From: Gp6-AA40 sp050742535
GTDB taxonomy: Bacteria; Acidobacteriota; Vicinamibacteria; Vicinamibacterales; UBA2999
Assembly: GCA_050742535.1 (NCBI GenBank)
Contig: JBOGIQ010000063.1
Coordinates: 1 to 21,966, forward strand
Length of the DNA: 21,966 nt
Reading direction: 5' to 3'
Shown: positions 15,614-21,966 of the stretch, one piece after another
How the letters are laid out: each line of letters opens with the position of its first letter
How positions within the stretch are numbered: position 1 is the first letter of the stretch
Made by a program: the position numbers and the translations under genes
The notes under the pieces: generated by a model
Told to the model about the DNA's origin: nothing
What the model saw: only the letters and a program-made list of their open reading frames with translations
The model's database searches: none

Positions 15614-16183
15614 CTAAGGTCCGATCAACGCCTCGGCCCAGCCATCGGGACCGGTTGCGTTTGTCAGGTAGGCCCCCGGGACGTATCGCAGCAGGCCACT
15701 TTGATCCTTGATGACATCACGTACCACGACGGGAACGTCTACGGTCGACAGCACGCCATAATCGTCCAAATCACAGCCGATGCCAATCGTCAGAACGTCT
15801 CGCCAGCCCAAGCCAAGAAACACGTCACGGACCATCTTGACCGCGGCGGCCTTGTCAGGCGGGTTGAACCGGAGTATCTCCCAGTCGCCTTCAGACCTGT
15901 GCATGTCCTGACTGCCGCAACGATAGCGACTGGGCACGTGCACGGCTGCGCCCCCGTCGCACACGAACGCCTCCACGACGTGCAGCTCGCGCTGAAGCTG
16001 GCGCACGCAGTCAGCGCTCGATGCGCTGACGAGAATCAACCGGGCACCCCACGCGCGGAGCAAATCAACCGCGGGCCACGGAAGCTGACACGGCGATGCC
16101 TCCAGCGACATACCTTTCAGGCACGCAAATACGATCACCGTCGACTGTTCGTCCGCACCGCACGTGTCGGCATCGACATTCAT
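15614..16183 (-). CDS. HAD-superfamily protein related to mannosyl-3-phosphoglycerate phosphatase, catalytically degenerate
   Basis: The 189-residue protein follows the order of MPGP-like HAD phosphatases. Motif I lies at IVFACLKGMSLE, motif II at LILVSASS (S53), then FVCDGGAAVHVP, and motif IV at TIGIGCDLDDYGVL. The tail VPVVVRD followed by PGAYLTNATGPDGWAEAL resembles the C-terminus of that family. In active members motif I is DLDGT; here both aspartates are replaced (C21 and K23) and the Thr is Met. Motif IV GDSxND has become GCDLDD. The cap between motifs II and IV is only about 30-40 residues instead of roughly 100. The protein is therefore unlikely to be a normal phosphatase. ATG 16183 is chosen because GAGAGG lies 4 nt upstream; an in-frame ATG at 16222 would add 13 residues. 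Confidence 0.72.
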   Translation of the reverse strand: MNVDADTCGADEQSTVIVFACLKGMSLEASPCQLPWPAVDLLRAWGARLILVSASSADCVRQLQRELHVVEAFVCDGGAAVHVPSRYRCGSQDMHRSEGDWEILRFNPPDKAAAVKMVRDVFLGLGWRDVLTIGIGCDLDDYGVLSTVDVPVVVRDVIKDQSGLLRYVPGAYLTNATGPDGWAEALIGP

Positions 16184-16222
16184 ACGCCCTCTCAGTTCCT
16201 GACATCGCCAGAACCACGACAC

Positions 16223-16875
16223 ATCTCATCGTCGAGCCGCGCACGTCGAGGAGGGGCCGCCAATCGGCCCCCCTCGAGAAGGGTTCGTGCGTCACCCATG
16301 GCACGTACCTGGATCGATGCGGGGAGGCATCGCGCAGTCGCCCTTCCATCCGATCGTGGTATGCCGACTGGTCGTCGTCTATCCCGTGAAGCGGGGACAT
16401 TGGTCACCGCGCGCCCCGGCTCGGGTCTTGACGTGATTTTCCGGCGTCTGTCGGGGGGACGTGTTGCGCTGCGGCTCACGATAACATCGCCACACGTCAT
16501 GGTTCAGCCTCCGTACCAGATCTGTGTCTATTCGTCGCCGCGTCTGCCGGCCGTGGACTCGTGTTCGAGCAGCCACTTGTCGCTGACCCGGGGAGCGAAT
16601 GGTTCGATCAACCGCGAGTGCGCCCAACGGCGCATCGGCAGCAAACAGCGCGAAGCGATCCACCGCTTACAGGTGCCGTGTTTGACCGCGACAAGCCAAC
16701 CAGGCAGGGACGCGGTAATCACGCCAGGGATCCCGATGTGAAGGTGAGTAGTGACCGCATGTCGTCACCGTAGCGCGGTCGATGTCCGATTTGATATCCG
16801 TCGGATTGGGGAGCGCGTGAACTGGAGCCCAGGATAGGACAACGGGCCTTGACTTGAGTCGCCGAGCAGGACGCT
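16223..16875. other. Gene-poor region
   Basis: No convincing gene is seen. Open stretches on the minus strand at 16379-16663 and 16528-16722, and on the plus strand at 16561-16773, have Arg-rich or mixed composition, no good ribosome sites and no recognisable motif. A strong hairpin lies at 16246-16277. The region may contain the promoter of the HAD gene and decayed coding sequence. Confidence 0.5.
16246..16277. repeat. Long GC-rich inverted repeat upstream of the HAD gene
   Basis: The arms GGGGCCG (16253-16259) and CGGCCCC (16265-16271) pair around a CCAAT loop. The stem continues through TCGAGG (16246-16251) and CCTCGA (16272-16277), with one bulged A at 16252. This gives a 13-bp hairpin about 60 bp upstream of the HAD start. 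No T-tract follows on either strand, so a Rho-independent terminator is unlikely. It may be a 5'-leader structure or a protein-binding palindrome. Confidence 0.55.
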
Positions 16876-17499
16876 CTATCGTGCCGGCGCCCTCAAGACG
16901 AACCTGCCCAGCGAGCCTTCATCCTGCCCGGTGACGTATTCCCCGCGGATGTCGAGGCCGGTCGGAACCGCCAGCACACTGTTGATCTGCGCCTGTGTAG
17001 CGCGGCGGTTCCAGTTCCAGGTCCACCCTTCGCTCTCCAGCAGGCGTACGGAAAAATCGGTCCAGTCCGTCCCCGGCGCGGTTTGAAACCGGTAGCTCAG
17101 ACGTCCCGCGCGTCCGACGATGACAACGTCGTCGTCAAACAGGCTGACCTGTGATCCTGATTGCTTGAGGCTGAAGCTGATGGTGCCGTTCACGGCCGCG
17201 GGCAATTGCCGCAGTACCGACATCGGCGCGCGAAAGTACCAGGTCTCGCCGATTGCTTCGTCGTTGCCGGTGATATACCCGCCACCGCCCGCAGTGAATT
17301 CGGGGGCGATCGTTCCGGTGTCGCCGGCAACTTGCCAACCCTGGGCCGATTCCGTGAACTCGTGGCTCACCAGCACGGAACCGGCCGGTGCCTGCGCGAT
17401 GGCGGGATGACCCGCGATCAGAAATGCAAAATTCAAAATGCAAAATGCAAACGGCGAGAGCTCGCGGCCCTCGCGATGTTTGCATTTTGACTTTTGCAT
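16876..17499 (-). CDS. Secreted laminin-B (laminin IV) domain protein
   Basis: After an N-terminal signal peptide (core FAFCILNFAFLIAG, likely cleavage after HPAIAQ or AIA), almost all of the 207 residues form one beta-sandwich domain. The features SHEFTESAQGWQVAGDTG, GGGYITGNDEAIGETWYFRAP, GTISFSLKQS, DDDVVIVG, WTDFSVRLLESEGW and LDIRGEYVTGQDEG match the laminin B / laminin IV pattern (extracellular carbohydrate- or protein-binding modules). The protein should be periplasmic or extracellular; its ligand is unknown. The first roughly 30 codons coincide with an A/T-rich AAAATGC-type repeat, which supplies the hydrophobic core of the signal. The true start could differ, but no other start gives a better signal. 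It lies downstream of the molybdoenzyme genes on the same strand, separated by a hairpin. Confidence 0.8.
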   Translation of the reverse strand: MQKSKCKHREGRELSPFAFCILNFAFLIAGHPAIAQAPAGSVLVSHEFTESAQGWQVAGDTGTIAPEFTAGGGGYITGNDEAIGETWYFRAPMSVLRQLPAAVNGTISFSLKQSGSQVSLFDDDVVIVGRAGRLSYRFQTAPGTDWTDFSVRLLESEGWTWNWNRRATQAQINSVLAVPTGLDIRGEYVTGQDEGSLGRFVLRAPAR

Positions 17500-17506
17500 T
17501 TTGAAT
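17421..17506. repeat. AAAATGC-type repeat with inverted arms
   Basis: Units of CAAAATG/AAATGC occur several times at 17421-17451 and in inverted orientation at 17478-17506, around a GC-rich centre (17452-17477). The arms match almost exactly over about 25 nt with one 3-4-nt insertion. The composition (A/T-rich) is unlike the flanking DNA. From memory, the peptide pattern FCILNFAF, which this repeat encodes, recurs in unrelated predicted proteins of several phyla; this suggests an interspersed element. Only one copy lies in this window. Confidence 0.65.
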
Positions 17507-17511
17507 TACGA

Positions 17512-17540
17512 GTAGGGGCCGGCTTAAGGTCGGCCCCTAC
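17512..17540. repeat. TAGGGGC-type palindromic repeat or terminator hairpin
   Basis: GTAGGGGCCG (17512-17521) and CGGCCCCTAC (17531-17540) form a perfect 10-bp stem with a 9-nt loop containing CTTAAGG. It begins 5 nt after the stop of the molybdoenzyme large subunit. No T-run follows on the minus strand, so it is not a classic Rho-independent terminator, though it could block 3' exonuclease decay of the mRNA. I recall GTAGGGGC palindromes as dispersed repeats in Acidobacteriota; this is recalled knowledge, not seen here. Confidence 0.65.
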
Positions 17541-17545
17541 GATGG

Positions 17546-19807
<2,262 letters not shown>

Positions 19808-19810
19808 GGC

Positions 19811-20272
19811 TTAAGCCCTCCTGCCGTCGGCCGCGGCGTGGATCGCCTCGCGGATGCGGGTATAGGTGCCACAGCGGCAGACGTTGCCGCTCATCGCCGA
19901 TGAGATCTGCGCGTCGGTCGGCTTCGGCGTCGTCCGCAGGAGGGCGGCCGCCTGCATGAGCTGACCGGCCTGGCAGTAGCCGCACTGCGGTACGTCGATG
20001 TCGCGCCACGCCACCTGCAGCGGGTGATTGCCGTCGGCCGACAGCCCTTCGATCGTCGTGACCGGCTGATTCACCCTGGAGATCGGCGTCGAACACGATC
20101 GGATGGCGTTGTTCCCGACGTGCACCGTGCAGGCGCCGCAGAAGGCGGCGCCGCAGCCGAACTTGGTACCTTTCAGATCCAGGACCTCCCGAAGCACCCA
20201 CAGCAGGGGCATATCTTCAGGAACGTCGACGGTTTGTCGTCTCCCGTTGACGGTCAGGTTGTAACTCGGCAT
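19811..20272 (-). CDS. 2Fe-2S small subunit of the IorAB-like molybdenum hydroxylase
   Basis: The 153-residue protein transfers electrons from the Mo site through two [2Fe-2S] clusters. The N-terminal plant-type cluster ligands are visible in KFGCGAAFCGACTVHV with the fourth Cys in IRSCSTP. The C-terminal cluster ligands are in PQCGYCQAGQLMQA and GNVCRCGTYTRIREAI; all eight cysteines are present. ATG 20272 is chosen because GGGAG lies about 8 nt upstream and the protein then starts MPSYNLTVNG as in the family; in-frame ATGs at 20290 and 20329 add unrelated residues. It has no signal of its own, so it probably travels with the Tat-tagged large subunit. It is first in a two-gene operon, with no XdhC-like maturation factor next to it. 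Confidence 0.96.
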   Translation of the reverse strand: MPSYNLTVNGRRQTVDVPEDMPLLWVLREVLDLKGTKFGCGAAFCGACTVHVGNNAIRSCSTPISRVNQPVTTIEGLSADGNHPLQVAWRDIDVPQCGYCQAGQLMQAAALLRTTPKPTDAQISSAMSGNVCRCGTYTRIREAIHAAADGRRA

Positions 20273-20394
20273 GTCGGCACTCCCGGTCATGAGTGAAAAG
20301 GGCCGTTGGTCTGTTGAGAAACTCCCCAAACTATAGAGTCCAATGTGTGCCGAGCCAAGCGGAATCGGCTGCCTCGGCGGCGATCGGCGCCTAG

Positions 20395-21026
20395 CCGAAC
20401 CTCACCGCCCAAGCCGTCGGGCTGCTGGTCGAACAGGGTCGACTGCAACTGGACGATGAGATTCAGAAATACGTGCCCGCGTTTCCCAGGAGGGAATGGC
20501 CGGTGACGGTACGCCAGTTGATGGCGGACGTATCGGGCGTCGCAAGCGACATGGGTGATGAAGGGCCGTTGTTTACTCAGCGCCGCCGTCGAGGCCGCCG
20601 CGGGACGGCCGATGCTGACGTTCATGCAGGAGCATATCTTCAAGCCGAGATGCGCCCGCTCGAGTATTCCTGTTACTCTGGAGCCAGCGTCTTCCTCTCC
20701 ACTGCGGCCGACCTCGTGCAATTCGGCATGGCGATCAGCGCCGGTACGCTGCTGCAACCCGCCACGGTTGAACTGCTGCAGACTCCACAGCGCGTGACCT
20801 CGGGAACGGAAACCGGCTCCGGCCTCGGCTGGGACCTGGAGACGGTGACGCTGGCGGGAACATCCCTCGCGCCGTCGGTCGCGACGGGAACGTACTCGGC
20901 GGCCAGACCACCACCCTGCTGATCCTCCCCAAGCGTGGGATCGTCGTATCCGTCCTGTCGAATGTCTCCCATGCGAAGACGCACGCGATGGCGCTGAGAA
21001 TCGCCGGACGATTCGCGGAATACTGA
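20395..21026 (+). pseudogene. Beta-lactamase-family serine hydrolase, multiply broken
   Basis: Three reading frames in turn encode pieces of a class C beta-lactamase/esterase-like protein. NLTAQAVGLLVEQGRLQLDD runs from 20398 in one frame, with VRQLMADVSGV matching the usual LLxHTSG. LLSAAVEAAAGRPMLTFMQ follows in a second frame from about 20575. VFLSTAADLVQFGMAI and TPQRV, GSGLGWDLETV return to the first frame from about 20680. LGGQTTTLLILPKRGIVVSV is in the third frame from 20886 to the TGA at 21024-21026. A TAG at 20392 and loss of the SxxK catalytic motif, which should lie just upstream, remove the active site. About 70 residues seem deleted near 20560. The gene is dead. Confidence 0.88.
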
Positions 21027-21064
21027 TGCTGTGGAGGCGCTCGTTGCCTCCGAGCCGCGGCGGC

Positions 21065-21727
21065 TCACCGACGGGGGAAGAGCCGGTATCGTGCAGTGTC
21101 ACGAGCCGCGCGATGCCCGCGCCGGCGTCGGCGCGCGGCGCCGTGCTCCGGGAGCAACGAGAAGCGCTTCTGCAGGCGATGCAGAATCCGGTGCGGCCGC
21201 TGGAAGTCGTTGCTCAACCAAGCCGACACCGCGATGTCGTCCTCGGCGTCGAGATTGAGAGCGCCTAGCGTCCGCAGGCGGGCCGTCGGACAACAGAAAT
21301 AGAACCCCTTCACGATGTCGACCGCCGTGTCAGCCTGGATCGCCCGTGCACGAACGCCGACATGCTCCGACTTCCAGTAGCTGTGTCCCGCGAGGATCAC
21401 GCCGGACGCGCCCACGGCAAACGGAGCCGCACGCGCAGCCCCTTCGAGCGTGTCGGCGAGTACCGCGGGATCCGACGGCGCCAGATCGTCGTCGTGCACC
21501 AGGACAAAATCGGTTTGTGCCTGCGCCGCCATCCACCAGCGCGCCGCGCAGCGCGCGTTCCTCGAGCTCCGGACGATCCAGTCCACGCGCGGATCGTCGA
21601 AGTCCTGCGCCGGCGAGTTATCCCAGACGAAGATCGTCGTCTCCAGCGACTGCGCCCGCAGCCGCTCGAGGATCACCGGCATGTTTTCGCGCCGGGCGTA
21701 GTTGGTGAGGACGACGCCAAGTGTCAC
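21065..21727 (-). CDS. Family 2-like (GT-A) glycosyltransferase
   Basis: The 220-residue protein opens with the Rossmann-like GVVLTNYARRENMPVILERL, followed by TTIFVWDNSP and SSRNARCAARWWMAA. A DDD motif in FVLVHDDDLAPSDP fits the metal- and nucleotide-sugar-binding Asp cluster of GT-A enzymes. The segment LDAEDDIAVSAWLSND near the end matches the acceptor-side acidic motif. The GTG at 21727 is the likely start because it overlaps the stop of the upstream glycosyltransferase (GTGA, 21724-21727). Codons upstream of it in this frame merely overlap that gene. At 220 residues it is short but has the core fold. It probably adds a sugar to a cell-surface glycan; donor and acceptor are unknown. Confidence 0.82.
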   Translation of the reverse strand: MTLGVVLTNYARRENMPVILERLRAQSLETTIFVWDNSPAQDFDDPRVDWIVRSSRNARCAARWWMAAQAQTDFVLVHDDDLAPSDPAVLADTLEGAARAAPFAVGASGVILAGHSYWKSEHVGVRARAIQADTAVDIVKGFYFCCPTARLRTLGALNLDAEDDIAVSAWLSNDFQRPHRILHRLQKRFSLLPEHGAARRRRRGHRAARDTARYRLFPRR

Positions 21728-21966
21728 GCGGGCGATGTCTTTCGATGCTGGCCGAGGCGGTCGCCGATCCGTCGGAACGCGGCGGAGAATGCGGCAGCGC
21801 CGTGCGTCGCCTCTACCCACGCGCGGCCCCCCTGGCCGCACGCGACCCTGATGTCCTCGCACTCGAGCAAACCGCGCAGACCCGCCTCGAAGGCCGGCAG
21901 GAGCGCCACTCCATCGCCGCCGGCGTTGCCGGTAAAAACCCCAAATCGCCTCGCCACGTCATCCTC
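21724..21966 (-). CDS. Glycosyltransferase, C-terminal fragment
   Basis: The frame is open to the right edge, so the N-terminal part lies outside the window. The visible 80 residues (EDDVARRFGVFTGNAGG, then AFEAGLRGLLECEDIRV and GGRAWVEATHGAAAF) resemble the last helices of GT-B (family 1/4) glycosyltransferases, where the chain folds back over the N-terminal domain. It overlaps the downstream GT2-like gene by 4 bp, which indicates a glycan-synthesis operon extending to the right. The family call is from the tail alone and is moderate. GTG 21957 is an internal codon, not necessarily a start. Confidence 0.6.
   Translation of the reverse strand, partial: EDDVARRFGVFTGNAGGDGVALLPAFEAGLRGLLECEDIRVACGQGGRAWVEATHGAAAFSAAFRRIGDRLGQHRKTSPA

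Noticed and set aside
16379..16773. Small ORFs in the gene-poor region
   Set aside because: No ribosome sites, no motif, and several overlapping alternatives on both strands; not reported as genes.
17512..17540. Rho-independent terminator
   Set aside because: The stem is strong but no T-tract follows on the minus strand, so it is listed as a repeat only.
20287..21102. 271-codon minus-strand open frame over the broken beta-lactamase
   Set aside because: Composition is Arg/Gly-rich and the opposite strand carries recognisable pieces of a known family in the right order.

Overview
The window is GC-rich bacterial chromosome with dense, short-spaced genes on both strands. It is probably from an Acidobacteriota (Vicinamibacteria-like) genome. 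This rests on an ADOP/FtsX-type permease end, a small winged-helix protein of a kind I associate with that phylum, GT-C membrane proteins, a Tat-exported IorAB-like molybdoenzyme, and three short interspersed repeat types that I recall from such genomes. The assignment is inference; no rRNA or tRNA gene is present to anchor it.

Left part (1-4249): the 3' end of an ABC-type permease; a two-gene RNA-remodelling unit (RRM RNA-binding protein plus DEAD-box helicase); then, on the minus strand, a soluble GAF-containing NarL-type histidine kinase overlapping its LuxR-type response regulator. Efflux operon (4452-10391): a periplasmic adaptor lipoprotein overlaps by 4 bp a 1513-residue gene in which an RND inner-membrane pump and a NodT-type outer-membrane channel form one continuous reading frame. 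A small winged-helix ORF follows. With the adaptor, this two-gene locus encodes all three parts of a tripartite pump. The kinase/regulator pair is transcribed divergently from it and may control it.

Middle (10392-15496): a VapC/PIN toxin whose antitoxin seems reduced to a C-terminal fragment, a gene-free stretch with short spaced direct repeats, and two large membrane proteins. One is a GT-C glycosyltransferase-like protein with a TPR tail; the other is an unassigned polytopic protein with a WDEWD motif.

Right part (15497-21966), mostly minus strand: a short HAD protein related to mannosyl-3-phosphoglycerate phosphatases but lacking the nucleophilic Asp; a gene-poor 0.7 kb; a secreted laminin-B-domain protein whose signal peptide is encoded by an interspersed repeat; a hairpin repeat; the IorB/IorA molybdenum hydroxylase pair; a multiply frameshifted beta-lactamase-family pseudogene; and two overlapping glycosyltransferase genes, the second cut by the window edge.

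The strongest candidates for something unusual are the RND-OMF fusion, the degenerate HAD protein, and the repeats that have become coding sequence at two protein N-termini.
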